Shown here: positions 53,673 to 63,234 of the stretch, piece by piece | Position numbering within the stretch: the stretch's first letter is position 1 | How the letters are laid out: each line of letters opens with the position of its first letter | Made by a program: the position numbers and the translations under genes | The notes under the pieces: model-generated | Seen by the model: only the letters and a program-made list of their open reading frames with translations | What the model was told of the DNA's origin: nothing | Databases searched by the model: none | From: Luteimonas saliphila | Lineage (GTDB): Bacteria; Pseudomonadota; Gammaproteobacteria; Xanthomonadales; Xanthomonadaceae | Length of the DNA: 64,000 nt | Direction: 5' to 3' | Assembly: GCF_016774335.1 (NCBI RefSeq) | Contig: NZ_JAETWA010000042.1 | Coordinates: 323,121-387,120, forward strand

Positions 53673-54578
53673 GGCATTTCCTTGATCGCGGCGATCAGTG
53701 TCACGTTGCCGAAGGGGAACGACACCCCGCGCGATATCTGGTCTTCGATGCGTAGGATGGCGTAAAGGACGGTGGCGACGACCTTCGGAATCCGGAGTGC
53801 GCGCGCATGGTCGAGCTGCGTGCCGCCGTCCCCGCACCCGTGCCGATGAGATGCGTACAGCAGCACGAAAGGCAGGGTCGCGAAGGATGTGCGTCCAGTA
53901 CCCGGAACCTCGAACGAGCCAGTTTTCGTTCTTCCAGTACGCCAAGGTGGTACCGAGGAACATCGCGCGCGGCCACGTCCCGTGCTCTCCTGAGGGTCAT
54001 TTGATGTGGGCCCATCGACTACAGCCCGTCCCCTGGCTTCGGAGCCTCTGCCACCTCGAGGAGAACCGGGCATCTTTCCGGGATGTATTCGAGATCATCG
54101 AATGTCCCCACGTCTTCTTCGTGTACCGGGATATCCCTTCGCATCCATTTGCCTCAGGCACGCCGGATGCCTCAGCACGCCGGAGCAACCGGCCTCGCAG
54201 TGTACTCGGGGCCTCGGCGGCATATCTCGCTGCCGGAGACACGGGCCGCTGGAAGTTGTTGCGCAGGCGCCGAGAGCACGAAGTCGATGCCGCAGCAAAC
54301 CTTGAGGACGCTCGATGTGGTGGGAGAACAATTTGCGGATCATGCGCAGGATCAGGTTGCTGCGGATGCGGACCGGAAGTTGCCCGCTTCCAGAGATCCG
54401 AGCAGTTGGAAGCATTCGGCCAGAATCCCTCGGTAGTGCCATCCAGATCCAGCGCATAGGCATCGAAAACGCCGGTTCTGGTTCGTTGCCGGCCATACGA
54501 GTGGAACACTCCTGCCTCTTGACCTCTTGCCTCTTGCGTGAAGCAGTAGGTGGCCTCGCACGCCAGACAAGGCTTCAT
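53669..54578 (-). pseudogene. SAM-dependent methyltransferase, multiply frameshifted
   Basis: Fragments of one class I methyltransferase lie in order across three frames. They are: MKPCLACEATYC (start at 54578, overlapping the DMT stop as ATGA); GWHYRGILAECFQLLGSLEAGNF; RIRSNLILRMIRKLF; the SAM motif I SVLKVCCGIDFVLSA; RDIPVHEEDVGTFDDLEYIPER...PKPG; GPHQMTLRRARDVAAR; KLARSRFRV; then TSFATLPFVLLYASHR and RGVSFPFGNVTLIAAIKEMP ending over the wecE start. At least five frame changes and several stops are needed to join them. Three CCTCTTG repeats (54515-54536) lie in the N-terminal part. The order and overlaps show it was once an intact operon member. Confidence 0.75.
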
Positions 54579-54949
54579 CCTTGGCTTCCGACGATGATGC
54601 CGGTGACGATGAATGCGAGACCGACCAGCTTTGGAGTGGTGACGGGTTCCGCGAAGAACGTGTGGCTGCCCAGGACTACCGCTACAAAGGTGAATGCCGT
54701 CATGGGATATGCGTGGCTCAGGGGCAGGCGGGTCAGAGCGACCATCCAAGACACCGATGCCAGTACGGCCGCCACCAATGCGCTGATGACCAGGGGGGAG
54801 AGGAAGAGCTGTGCTACGTAAACAAAGCGCCCGTGCGGATCGGTGGGCATGGGAGGCGACGCAAGGATCTGCCACTTGATGGCGAACTGGCCGTAGACCG
54901 TCAGCAGTACTGTCAAGCCTACCAGTGCGTAGGAGGCGAGGGGGTTCAT
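54575..54949 (-). CDS. Small DMT/EmrE-like membrane transporter
   Basis: A 124-residue, four-helix protein of the small drug/metabolite transporter type (MNPLASYALVGLTVLLTVYGQFAIKWQ..., ALTRLPLSHAYPMTAFTFVAVVLGSHTFF, terminal GIIVGSQG). In glycan loci such proteins resemble ArnE/ArnF-type lipid-linked sugar flippases. Its stop overlaps the methyltransferase pseudogene start. Confidence 0.8.
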   Translation of the reverse strand: MNPLASYALVGLTVLLTVYGQFAIKWQILASPPMPTDPHGRFVYVAQLFLSPLVISALVAAVLASVSWMVALTRLPLSHAYPMTAFTFVAVVLGSHTFFAEPVTTPKLVGLAFIVTGIIVGSQG

Positions 54950-55049
54950 TGGCGAATACCCGTGGCATTGACGATCGGAACGAGAATTCTAGCCTGATGA
55001 CAGCAGGTTGACGATTGTCGAGCCCTTGGGGGCGTGCACCAAGCACGCA

Positions 55050-56702
55050 TCAGCGATCCGGCGTCAGCGCCTCGCGCAGGATCGTCAGGCTCTCGATGGG
55101 ATGGATGTCGCCGGAGGAGCCAGTTGGCGTGGGGTCGGTGATGGCCAAGTGGTGCTGCACGAATCCGCCCCGTCGCTGCAGCAGGAATGCGCACGAATAC
55201 CCGCTGCGGATCGCGCCCAATGCGTCGCGGAAATAGTTGTCGCCCACCATGCACACGTCTTCAGGCGGCAATCCAAGCGAGGTTGCTGCCGCGGAGAAAG
55301 CCGAAGCAGCCGGCTTTTCGTTCCCGGAGTCTCGCGCATAAACAATCGACGATACGACCTGCAAAGCCGGCGCAGCCTCGATCTTTGCGCGCTGGGTAGC
55401 GACCGGGTTGTCCGTGAGTATCGCCAACCTGAAGCCCGCGGCAGCCAGTTCCGAAAGGACGGGCTCGACATCCGGGTAGAGCGGTGTCGGTGCAATGCGA
55501 ATGCCGCGATAGGCCTCGATTATCGTCATTCGCTGCGCTTCGGTCCATGAAAAGCACGTGGCGAGGCGGTCGATCAGGAGTGCTCGTTCACCCTCGTCGA
55601 CGAGCTGCAGCGCACGGGTCCTGAACGTATCGGCGGGAACCCAGTCGCGCGCTACTGCCTCGTAGGTTCCGAGTATCTTGGCCGCCATCCACACCTTGTG
55701 GTCGACGAGCGTATCGTCCAGGTCGAACACGATGCCTTTCGGGCGTCTGTCGAGGACGGGAATGGCGATTGTCCTGAGGTACCGCACCGTCCGGACCATG
55801 GGGGCAGGCGAGGGACGGCTGGGTGCCGGCCTGTCGTCGAGGAAGAACGCGGCTAGATTGATGCCAGAAGACAATCCGTGGACGGCGGATGTGCCAAAGC
55901 GCGGATTGACGTCCGAGAGGAATGCTTCCGCCCCGGCTGCTTGGATGAGCTGGATATTGAAGATGCCGCGTCCGTTGGCCGTCGCTATCACGGCCGCGGC
56001 CTGCGCCGCGACTCGCGCAAGCGCATCGTCCTTGACCGTTTCCGAGACCACTGCATACCCACCGGACGTTCGAAGACGTTTCCTGAGCACGATGGGGGAG
56101 ACGTGTCCTGAGGGAGAGATCGCGAAGTCGGCGGAATACTCCTCGAAATCCCTGACCAGCGGGAACCAGACCATGTCCGTGCCTGGTGCGGCGGATTCCT
56201 GCTGACGGACCGCCCCTATATCGGTGGCTACGCACGTGCCGGTACCACCCCAGCCGAGGCAGGGCTTCCCGAACAGCGTGGTGGAGAAATCGTGGGAAAC
56301 GGGGTCGACGGGTTCCTGCGTGGGCAGGTCATGGTCCAACAGGAAACGGGCGGTCGCCCGCTTGTCGAGAAACACCCCTGTGAGCGCGGGCGGCGAGACG
56401 GCGACCCGCGAGCCCAGGGCGGCGAGTGAATCGCGCAGTCCTGCGAGCACCGGTAGTTCGCGCGCAGTAGCGGGAAACACTGCATCGATATCGCGTTCGA
56501 CCACGAGCCGTCGTATCGCCGCCGCGAAATCCGCTGGCTTCGCGAGCGGAGGCACGATGACGTAGTCGGGTGTCAGATAGCGGGTGACATTGTCCGGGTG
56601 GATGTCGGCGACGATCGGCCTGACACCCGGGATCGCCTGCAGGGCCTCCAACAACCCGAGTCCCTGGAAGCCTCCGCCACTGACGATTAGGGCGTTCGTC
56701 AT
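55050..56702 (-). CDS. ATP-grasp ligase fused to HAD phosphatase
   Basis: A 550-residue fusion. The N-terminal part (about 1-320) is a carbamoyl-phosphate-synthase-like ATP-grasp ligase: SGGGFQGLGLLEAL, LDKRATARFLLDHDLPTQEP, and the Mg-binding FLSDVNPRFGTSAVHG. The C-terminal part (about 335-550) is a HAD hydrolase with motif I VFDLDDTLVDH, motif II ILTDN, motif III NEKP and motif IV MVGDNYFRDA, all intact. The pair could ligate an amino acid or carboxylate to a sugar and dephosphorylate a product. It overlaps the preceding methyltransferase as ATGA. Confidence 0.85.
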   Translation of the reverse strand: MTNALIVSGGGFQGLGLLEALQAIPGVRPIVADIHPDNVTRYLTPDYVIVPPLAKPADFAAAIRRLVVERDIDAVFPATARELPVLAGLRDSLAALGSRVAVSPPALTGVFLDKRATARFLLDHDLPTQEPVDPVSHDFSTTLFGKPCLGWGGTGTCVATDIGAVRQQESAAPGTDMVWFPLVRDFEEYSADFAISPSGHVSPIVLRKRLRTSGGYAVVSETVKDDALARVAAQAAAVIATANGRGIFNIQLIQAAGAEAFLSDVNPRFGTSAVHGLSSGINLAAFFLDDRPAPSRPSPAPMVRTVRYLRTIAIPVLDRRPKGIVFDLDDTLVDHKVWMAAKILGTYEAVARDWVPADTFRTRALQLVDEGERALLIDRLATCFSWTEAQRMTIIEAYRGIRIAPTPLYPDVEPVLSELAAAGFRLAILTDNPVATQRAKIEAAPALQVVSSIVYARDSGNEKPAASAFSAAATSLGLPPEDVCMVGDNYFRDALGAIRSGYSCAFLLQRRGGFVQHHLAITDPTPTGSSGDIHPIESLTILREALTPDR

Positions 56703-57436
56703 TTCAACCTTGCTTCGATCAGGATTCCGTTCGAAATGTCCGGTAGCCCGTAGCCGACTTCAATGAGCGCCTGGTCAAGCTCGCTGCCCATGCCAAGAGA
56801 ATGGATCTGGCTGGTGGTCAACGGCTTGAGCATCAGCCCGTGGCGCGCGGTAACCCGGTAACCGCAATCCTCGACGAGCTTGGTGAACGATTGCGTGTCG
56901 AAGTAGCGCTTGTGGCCAAGTTCTCGGTCGGACTGGCTCAACGCATAGATGTCAGGCATCAGCCCCGCTGCCTGACCGAGCAGGCGGTGCAACGAACGTG
57001 CGTTTGGAACGGAGACGAACAAGAGACCGTCGGGCGAAAGGAACTTCCGGAATCTCCTGAGTATCAATTCGGGGTCGTCGACGTGTTCGAGCACGAAACC
57101 CATTTCGATCAGGTCGAACGTCTGGTCGAACTCGATGTCTTCGAAATAGGCGTTGTGCAGGCGGACGAAATCCGGTGGCGAGGCCTGCGTACGGTATGCC
57201 TCGATGATCGCGGGCGAACCTTCGATGACATGATACTCGCGCAGGTCGATGTTCTCGAACAGGGCACGGCTGACGATCTGGCGGCCGATCCCGAGACTCA
57301 GCGCCCTGACGTCTCGGCGGCCGGCCATTGCCTCGATCAGTTTCCGCACGTAGGCATCGAGCAGCACCGTCTCGTCCCAGTAATAAGGGAAGGAGTCCTC
57401 GTATGCGTTCTTGTACTGGTCAAGGTTCTCTTTCAT
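56699..57436 (-). CDS. Class I SAM-dependent methyltransferase
   Basis: A 245-residue methyltransferase with ALSLGIGRQIVSRAL as motif I, EMGFVLEHVDDPELILRRFRKFL as motif II/III and SVPNARSLHRLLGQAAG. Probably methylates a sugar or a glycan end. The ATG at 57436 has GGAGAAG nine bases upstream; an in-frame ATG at 57454 is less well placed. It overlaps the glycosyltransferase upstream. Confidence 0.85.
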   Translation of the reverse strand: MKENLDQYKNAYEDSFPYYWDETVLLDAYVRKLIEAMAGRRDVRALSLGIGRQIVSRALFENIDLREYHVIEGSPAIIEAYRTQASPPDFVRLHNAYFEDIEFDQTFDLIEMGFVLEHVDDPELILRRFRKFLSPDGLLFVSVPNARSLHRLLGQAAGLMPDIYALSQSDRELGHKRYFDTQSFTKLVEDCGYRVTARHGLMLKPLTTSQIHSLGMGSELDQALIEVGYGLPDISNGILIEARLK

Positions 57437-58415
57437 TTTGGCATTCTTCTCCATGGAAATTCCGGACGATGAAGGCTGGCCGCCCTTGCGTCTGAACGAA
57501 AATGCGCGAGATGTACAGGCCGAGAATGCCCATCAATGTAATGATGACGCCGCTGGTCCCGATGACCAGCAGCGACAGCGTGGTGAAGCCAGCCAGGACG
57601 GAGGAGGGAAAGAGGATCTTCCGGACCAGGATCGTCAATGCGAAGGCCATCGTGCAGAAGGTCAACGTCAATCCGATCCCGAGGACGAGCTTCAGGGGCA
57701 CGGTGGAGAACGAAGTAATCGCCTCGACAAGGAGCGAAATCCTTCGTCTGAGCGAGTAAGTGGATGCTCCGTTGCGCCGGGTCTTCTCGACGCTGATGCC
57801 GACCTGGTGAAACCCCGTCCAGTACATCATCCCCGCGAGAAAGATGTTGCGATCCCCGAGTCTGAGCAGCGACCTGACGTAGTCGCGCGTCATGAGGCGT
57901 TCCGTCAGTACATTCGCCGGGACATGGGTGTCGCTAAGACGGTTGAAGATCTTCCAGAACAGGTCGCCGCCCAGGCGTTCCAGTGGGCCACCCTTCCGTG
58001 TCGGCTGGACACCATAGACCACATCTGCTGAAGTCGACATCATCGTTTCGATGAACCGTGGGAGCACGCCTGGCGACACTTCGAGGTCACAGTCGATGAT
58101 GAATACGAGCTCCCCCCGAGCGTAGCTCAGGCCCGCAAGCGCGGCCTTGTGGTGGCCGAAATTGCGCGAAAGGTCGACGATCCTTATCCGCGGGTCGGTT
58201 TCGCGTGCTGACATCAGGTAGGAGAGCGATTCGTCGGGCGATCCGTCGTTGACGAACACGATCTCGTAGTCGTGCACGCCCGCTTGCCGAATCGCCTCGC
58301 GCATTTGCGCCAAGAAGTCGGCCAGGAACGGCAACGACCTGTATACCGACGTGACCACGCTTAGGGTGCACGCTCGCGCCCGGTTGCTGGATTCGGCGTG
58401 CGAACAATCCGTCAT
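57420..58415 (-). CDS. GT2-family glycosyltransferase with C-terminal membrane helices
   Basis: A 331-residue GtrB/ArnC-like enzyme: SVVTSVYRSLPFLADFL, VNDGSPDESL, LSRNFGHHKAAL, FIIDCDLEVSP and two C-terminal transmembrane helices. Its lipid-linked sugar product would feed the O-antigen pathway. The ATG at 58415 overlaps the WbqC stop as ATGA; an upstream frame extension is antisense-like. Confidence 0.9.
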   Translation of the reverse strand: MTDCSHAESSNRARACTLSVVTSVYRSLPFLADFLAQMREAIRQAGVHDYEIVFVNDGSPDESLSYLMSARETDPRIRIVDLSRNFGHHKAALAGLSYARGELVFIIDCDLEVSPGVLPRFIETMMSTSADVVYGVQPTRKGGPLERLGGDLFWKIFNRLSDTHVPANVLTERLMTRDYVRSLLRLGDRNIFLAGMMYWTGFHQVGISVEKTRRNGASTYSLRRRISLLVEAITSFSTVPLKLVLGIGLTLTFCTMAFALTILVRKILFPSSVLAGFTTLSLLVIGTSGVIITLMGILGLYISRIFVQTQGRPAFIVRNFHGEECQNEREP

Positions 58416-59164
58416 CGGGTGGCTGCGCAGTCTTGGGATGGAAGTTCGTGGGCGGTAGGTCCGTGGCGGATCGCATAGTGCCTGGCGTCCGGGCCCGTCA
58501 TCAGCAGCAGGTCGACGATCGACACGGAATGGTCGAACTCGCCGTGGAGCTGCGGGTACGTGGGATAGCCGACGTAGTCGAACCATTCAACGGCAATCGA
58601 TAGCCGCTCGAAAGCCGAAGTGTCCAGGTAGCCGCGCGCAGCCGGGCCGCTGAGGTAGGAGGTCGCACCCAGGCGCTCGCATATCTCGACCAGCCGGCTG
58701 GTGGGGTCGAGCCTGTCGTGCTGTTCATCGTCCAAGATCGACTCGACTTCGAGGAAGCGCGCCTTGATCTCCAGAAACTCGCAGACGCCCCGCAGGAAAA
58801 CCCGGTTGATGGCGGAAAGGCGGGAGAGTTCGCCGGCTTCCGAATACCACTCATGGAGTTGCGGCAACACCTGCGCCGCGTGCGGAGCCCTTGCGTACAC
58901 CTGGGACAAGCTGCGGTAGTGCTTCTCGTGCCAATCGCTGCGTGCGACCGCCACCTCCCTCACCCGGATTGTCGTGGAGTGTTTGACGGGTATGGTCAAC
59001 CAGCGCTTACCGGATGGCGTCTTGATCTGGTTGCGGTTCCGCCAGTCGTTCTTGGTCGACTGCACTGCATCGAACAGGACGACGGTATCCGCCTGCGCCA
59101 GCATGTCGAAATATCCTTTCCAAGGAATGTAATTGGATTGGATGACAACGACGCGTTGGTTCAT
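58412..59164 (-). CDS. WbqC-family protein
   Basis: A 250-residue WbqC-like protein ([63 protein letters not shown]). The family is common in O-antigen loci and is of poorly known function, possibly acyl or aminoacyl transfer. It begins the leftward glycan operon proper, 65 bases after etfA. Confidence 0.9.
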   Translation of the reverse strand: MNQRVVVIQSNYIPWKGYFDMLAQADTVVLFDAVQSTKNDWRNRNQIKTPSGKRWLTIPVKHSTTIRVREVAVARSDWHEKHYRSLSQVYARAPHAAQVLPQLHEWYSEAGELSRLSAINRVFLRGVCEFLEIKARFLEVESILDDEQHDRLDPTSRLVEICERLGATSYLSGPAARGYLDTSAFERLSIAVEWFDYVGYPTYPQLHGEFDHSVSIVDLLLMTGPDARHYAIRHGPTAHELPSQDCAATR

Positions 59165-59228
59165 CGGACTCTCGCCCGAGAGGGGAGCCGCGCCGGGCCC
59201 CCGTGCGGGCAGCGATCAGCGCCTGGCA

Positions 59229-60167
59229 TCACAGCGCCGCTTCCAGCTCCGGCAGCAGCGCGAACAGGTCCCCCACCAGCCCGATGTCCGCCACCTCGAA
59301 GATCGGCGCGTCCGCGTCCTTGTTGATCGCGACGATCGTGCCCGCGTCCTTGATGCCGGTCAGGTGCTGGATCGCGCCGGAGATGCCGATCGCCACGTAG
59401 AGCTCGGGGGCGATGATCTTGCCGGTCTGGCCGACCTGCAACTCGTTGGGAACGTAGCCCGCGTCGACCGCGGCGCGCGAGGCGCCGACCGCGGCGCCGA
59501 GCCTGTCGGCGAACTTGTAGATGATCTCGAAGTTCTCCTTCGAGCCTACGCCGCGGCCGCCGGACACCACGCGGCGGGCCGACTGCAGGTCCGGACGGTC
59601 CGACTTGCCCTGGGCCAGTCCGACGAAGCGGGTATGGGCGGGCAGGGCGGCATCGACGCTGGCCGACTCCACCGCCGCGTTGCCCCCCTTGGCCGCTTCC
59701 GGCCAGGAAGCGGTGCGCACCGTGGCGACCACCGTGCGGTCGGCCGGTGCCTCGACGGTGACGATGGCATTGCCGGCGTAGATCGGACGTTTGTAGAGGT
59801 ACGGCCCTTCGACCGCCATCAGGTCGGAAACCTGGGCCACGCCCAGCAGCGCAGCGATGCACGGTGCCAGGTCCTTGCCGAAGGTCGTGCTGGGCAGGAG
59901 AACGTGGCTGTAGCCGTCGGCCAGCGACGCCACCTGCGGGGCGAGCACCTGGGCGAGGGGATGGGCGTTGGCGGGGTTGGCCACGGTCACCACCCGGGAA
60001 ACGCCCGCGAGCTGCGCGGCTTCGGCTGCGACGGCGGCGGGGTCGACGGCAAGCACGACGATGTCGATCGCTTCGGCCGCGAGCGCCTGCGCTGCACTCA
60101 GCGTGCGCGCGGTCGAGCCGTTGAGCCTGCCATCCAGATGTTCGGCGACGATGAGAACCTTGGCCAT
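59229..60167 (-). CDS. etfA: Electron transfer flavoprotein alpha subunit
   Basis: FAD-binding subunit of ETF, which passes electrons from acyl-CoA and other dehydrogenases to ETF:ubiquinone oxidoreductase. The 312-residue product has the signature [34 protein letters not shown]-type block near the C-terminus and [14 protein letters not shown]. The ATG at 60167 follows the etfB stop as TGATG; a GTG one codon earlier is less likely. Confidence 0.96.
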   Translation of the reverse strand: MAKVLIVAEHLDGRLNGSTARTLSAAQALAAEAIDIVVLAVDPAAVAAEAAQLAGVSRVVTVANPANAHPLAQVLAPQVASLADGYSHVLLPSTTFGKDLAPCIAALLGVAQVSDLMAVEGPYLYKRPIYAGNAIVTVEAPADRTVVATVRTASWPEAAKGGNAAVESASVDAALPAHTRFVGLAQGKSDRPDLQSARRVVSGGRGVGSKENFEIIYKFADRLGAAVGASRAAVDAGYVPNELQVGQTGKIIAPELYVAIGISGAIQHLTGIKDAGTIVAINKDADAPIFEVADIGLVGDLFALLPELEAAL

Positions 60168-60913
60168 CACAGCAACCCCTTCTGCCTGAGTGCGGCGACC
60201 AGCTCGGCCGCGTCCTTGACCATCACCCCCTTGCTGCGCCCGGTGGGCGCCGCGTAGCCGGTGGTCTTGAGGGAATCGCCGGATTCCACCCCGAGTTCGG
60301 CGAACTGCAGCGTCTCCATCGGCTTGCTCTTGGCCTTCATGATGTCGGGCAGCTTGATGAAGCGCGGCTCGTTCAGGCGCAGGTCGGTGGTCACGACGGC
60401 GGGCAGGTCGACTTCCAGCGTCTCGAGCCCGGCATCGACCTCGCGGACGACTGTGGCCTTGCCGTCCGCGACTTCCAGCTTCGAGGCGAACGTCGCCTGT
60501 GGCCGGCCCCAGAGCGTGGCCAGCATCTGGCCGGTCTGGTTGGCGTCGTCGTCGATCGCCTGCTTGCCCAGGATCACCAGGTCCGGTGTTTCCTTCTCCA
60601 CCAGCTTGAGCAGGGTGCGCGCGGCGGTGAGCGGCTGGATGGCCTGGTCGGTGACCACGTGGATGGCGCGGTTGGCGCCCATCGCCAGGCCGTTGCGCAG
60701 GTGCGCGGCGGCATCGGCCGGGGCGATGGTGGCGACCACGACCTCGCTGGCGATGCCCCTGTCGCGCAGGCGCAGGGCCTCTTCCAGCGCGATCTCGTCG
60801 AACGGATTGGCGGAGAGCTTGACGCCCTCGGTGACCACGCCGGAACCGTCTGGCTTGACCTGGATACGGACGTTGTAGTCCACCACGCGCTTGTAGGCGA
60901 CGAGGATCTTCAT
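60167..60913 (-). CDS. etfB: Electron transfer flavoprotein beta subunit
   Basis: AMP-binding subunit of ETF. The 248-residue product has KILVAYKRVVDYNVRI, SANPFDEIALEEALRLRD and ILGKQAIDDDANQTGQMLA. Coupled to etfA. In Xanthomonas the LPS locus is known to lie next to etfA, and the same adjacency is seen here. Confidence 0.96.
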   Translation of the reverse strand: MKILVAYKRVVDYNVRIQVKPDGSGVVTEGVKLSANPFDEIALEEALRLRDRGIASEVVVATIAPADAAAHLRNGLAMGANRAIHVVTDQAIQPLTAARTLLKLVEKETPDLVILGKQAIDDDANQTGQMLATLWGRPQATFASKLEVADGKATVVREVDAGLETLEVDLPAVVTTDLRLNEPRFIKLPDIMKAKSKPMETLQFAELGVESGDSLKTTGYAAPTGRSKGVMVKDAAELVAALRQKGLL

Positions 60914-60987
60914 CTTTTCTGGGGGCTCCCGGGAGTTGGAACTGAACGCCCGTCAGGGACGGAGAACGCGAAGTCTGCGGATTCTAC

Positions 60988-61016
60988 CCGTCCCTCGCGA
61001 GGGGGGCGAGGGACGG
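60988..61016 (-). terminator. Hairpin terminator after the WsaX/RgpF-type glycosyltransferase
   Basis: An 11-bp perfect stem (60988-60998 with 61006-61016, 7-base loop) lies 6 bases beyond the stop of the glycosyltransferase. There is no real T-tract, so termination may be partial, letting transcription continue into etfB. Confidence 0.6.
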
Positions 61017-61021
61017 TCGAT

Positions 61022-63103
61022 TCAGCCATCGCGACGCGCGTAGGGATAGGGGGCATCGCCATCGGCGGGGTCGGGCTCGCCGCAGACCCCGGCCGCGGTC
61101 GCGATCCGGAAGCCGCCCGCGAGGGCGGAAAGCCCGAAGAGGCGTTCGACCGCGTGTGCGCAGGTGCCGTCGACCTGACCACGTTCGGATTCGAACAGTT
61201 GCGGGTCCAGATGTGCATCGAGCAGGGGACGCAGGGCCGCAAGCCGCACGACGAACATGCTGCCCGCGGCGAACCGGTCGGTGTCCGGATCGATGCCCGC
61301 GAGGCCGATCCGGGTGGCCAGGCGGCGCACGTTCGCCTCGTTGCCGCCCCAGAAGTAGCCCAGGGGCTGCACGTGGCCCTCGGGTGCGACCATGCCCAGC
61401 AGGGGATCGGCCTCGAAAGCGGAAAGCACGGCGGGAACGCGGTCGGGGGACAGGAGCTTGTCCAGCAGGTCCGCCCGCCATCGATCGCCGTCCCATCGAT
61501 GGTCCGACTGCTTGGTGTGCAGTTTCAGCACCACGTCGACGCCCTCGTCGAGCAGGCGATTGGCCACATGCAGGAAGGGCAGAACATCGCGACCCCGGTT
61601 TTCGAATACGAACAGCTCGGCGTCGGTGGCGGCGCGGGCGAGTGCGGCCCGGACCGCGTCGGCACGTTCGGGCGCCGTCGTCACAACCAGGCGCCAGTCG
61701 ACGCCGCAAATGCGCAGGCGCTCCAGCAACTCGTCGAGCACGTCCACATACCACGCGTGCACCACCGCGCAGGGACGCTGCGGTACGGGCGCGGGGGCAG
61801 CCGCCTGCCAGAGCGCCTGCCGGGTCGCCTCCAGCCATGCGTAGCCCAGTCGCGCATCCGGTTCGAGAACGGCGCCTTCCGCCCACTCGTTCCAGGCGTT
61901 GATGAAGACGAACCGCTGCGAGGCGGGCACGTCCGCCAGCCGGTCGCGGATCGTGTCGCGAAGCCAGTCGCCGTAGCGGCGCGGCGAAGCGTGCAGATAG
62001 ACGTGTCCGCGGCCCGGCCGACGCGGTTCGTTGTCCCACCCGGGATTCACGCCGGGGAACAGGCGGTAATCCGGCATCGCGCGCCGCCGCGCGTCGTCGG
62101 CGAGGTAGCGCCAGTCGAGCACGTCGCCGCGATGGTCCGGGTTCAGCAGAAGCTGCCGCTCGCAGATCGAGCTCGGCGGTGACATGTTCGGCGGGAACTC
62201 CACGGCCGAGTCGAAGCCGATCTCACCCGGATCCGGCCGCTCGAACGATTGCACGTAGGCCAGATGGATCTCGCCCAAGCCGTTGTCCCGACACCATGTC
62301 CGCCAACGCGCGGTGGTGGCCAGCGGTTCCGGGAGCAGGCCGGGGCGGTAAACGAGCAACATCGGCTTTCCATCGACCCGCAACGCACGCTCGTCTCGAA
62401 GGTAGCCGGAGACGTACTCGATGAAGGCCAGATCATCGGCGGGACTGTGGGTCTGAGCGATGAGCACATCCTTCTCGCGCCCGTCCCAACGCCGCGACCA
62501 GCTTTCGTTTGCCCAGCACAAGCAGAACGGCAGCTCGATCGTGGTGTCCTGCAACCATTGCCGCAGAGGCGTTTCGAGCAGGGTGCGGCCACCGAACCAG
62601 TAGAAGTAGAAGCAGAACGCGCCGACCCCGTACTCGCGTGCGAGGCGAACCTGTTCGCGCATGACGGCCGGACTACGCAGATCATAGAAGCCCAGGTCTG
62701 CGGGCAGGCGCGGCTGGTGGTGACCGTCGAACTGGGGCAGGGAACGGGTGACGTTGCGCCATTCGGTGAAACCTGCTCCCCACCACGCATCGTTCTCCGG
62801 GATCGGGTGGAACTGCGGAAGGTAGAACGCGACGAGCGTGGCGGGCAGCGGCGAGGGGAGCGGGCCTTCGCGCCGCGGGACGTGTCCGATCGCCGGGTGG
62901 TCGGCACGCAACGCGCTCCCCAGCCCCAGCGCATCGTCAACCAGCGCGCCCCGCCGCTTGTAGGGCACGAGATGCGGCAGCTTGTCGACGAACCAGTTGC
63001 GCCAGCGGTCGCGCATCGCCGTCGAAAGCGGCAATAGTCGAAACACCGCGCGCAGCGCATGGAACAGGCCTGCGCGCAGGCGGTCGCGGATCGATCGGCT
63101 CAT
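61022..63103 (-). CDS. WbsX/GH99-like and RgpF-type bifunctional glycan enzyme
   Basis: A 693-residue protein joining a WbsX-like domain (about residues 85-430: ATLVAFYLPQFHPIPENDAWWG, WANESWSRRWDG, FINAWNEWAEGAVLEPD) and a RgpF rhamnan-synthesis-like domain (about 450-690: VHAWYVDVLDELLERL, VLKLHTKQSDHRWDG, MVAPEGHVQPLGYFWGGNE, FAAGSMFVVRLAAL). Such fusions occur in O-antigen loci and are thought to assemble rhamnose-rich glycans. It is divergent from the CoA-transferase operon. The ATG at 63103 lacks a strong ribosome binding site. Confidence 0.88.
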   Translation of the reverse strand: MSRSIRDRLRAGLFHALRAVFRLLPLSTAMRDRWRNWFVDKLPHLVPYKRRGALVDDALGLGSALRADHPAIGHVPRREGPLPSPLPATLVAFYLPQFHPIPENDAWWGAGFTEWRNVTRSLPQFDGHHQPRLPADLGFYDLRSPAVMREQVRLAREYGVGAFCFYFYWFGGRTLLETPLRQWLQDTTIELPFCLCWANESWSRRWDGREKDVLIAQTHSPADDLAFIEYVSGYLRDERALRVDGKPMLLVYRPGLLPEPLATTARWRTWCRDNGLGEIHLAYVQSFERPDPGEIGFDSAVEFPPNMSPPSSICERQLLLNPDHRGDVLDWRYLADDARRRAMPDYRLFPGVNPGWDNEPRRPGRGHVYLHASPRRYGDWLRDTIRDRLADVPASQRFVFINAWNEWAEGAVLEPDARLGYAWLEATRQALWQAAAPAPVPQRPCAVVHAWYVDVLDELLERLRICGVDWRLVVTTAPERADAVRAALARAATDAELFVFENRGRDVLPFLHVANRLLDEGVDVVLKLHTKQSDHRWDGDRWRADLLDKLLSPDRVPAVLSAFEADPLLGMVAPEGHVQPLGYFWGGNEANVRRLATRIGLAGIDPDTDRFAAGSMFVVRLAALRPLLDAHLDPQLFESERGQVDGTCAHAVERLFGLSALAGGFRIATAAGVCGEPDPADGDAPYPYARRDG

Positions 63104-63234
63104 GCGCCTATGATCCCAGAAACCGGCGGTGACGAAGCAGTGCCCGTCGGTTGGCGACAGTCGATTGCCCGAAAGTACGTGGCGCCGCCTTCCCTGCTGG
63201 GTAGAATTGGCAGTATCAGCGGAGAACGGACCCC

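Noticed and set aside
53673-53963. Upstream extension of wecE containing a Trp-rich peptide
   Set aside because: The WecE family starts at MIPFNRP, and the extension overlaps the methyltransferase pseudogene in a different frame.
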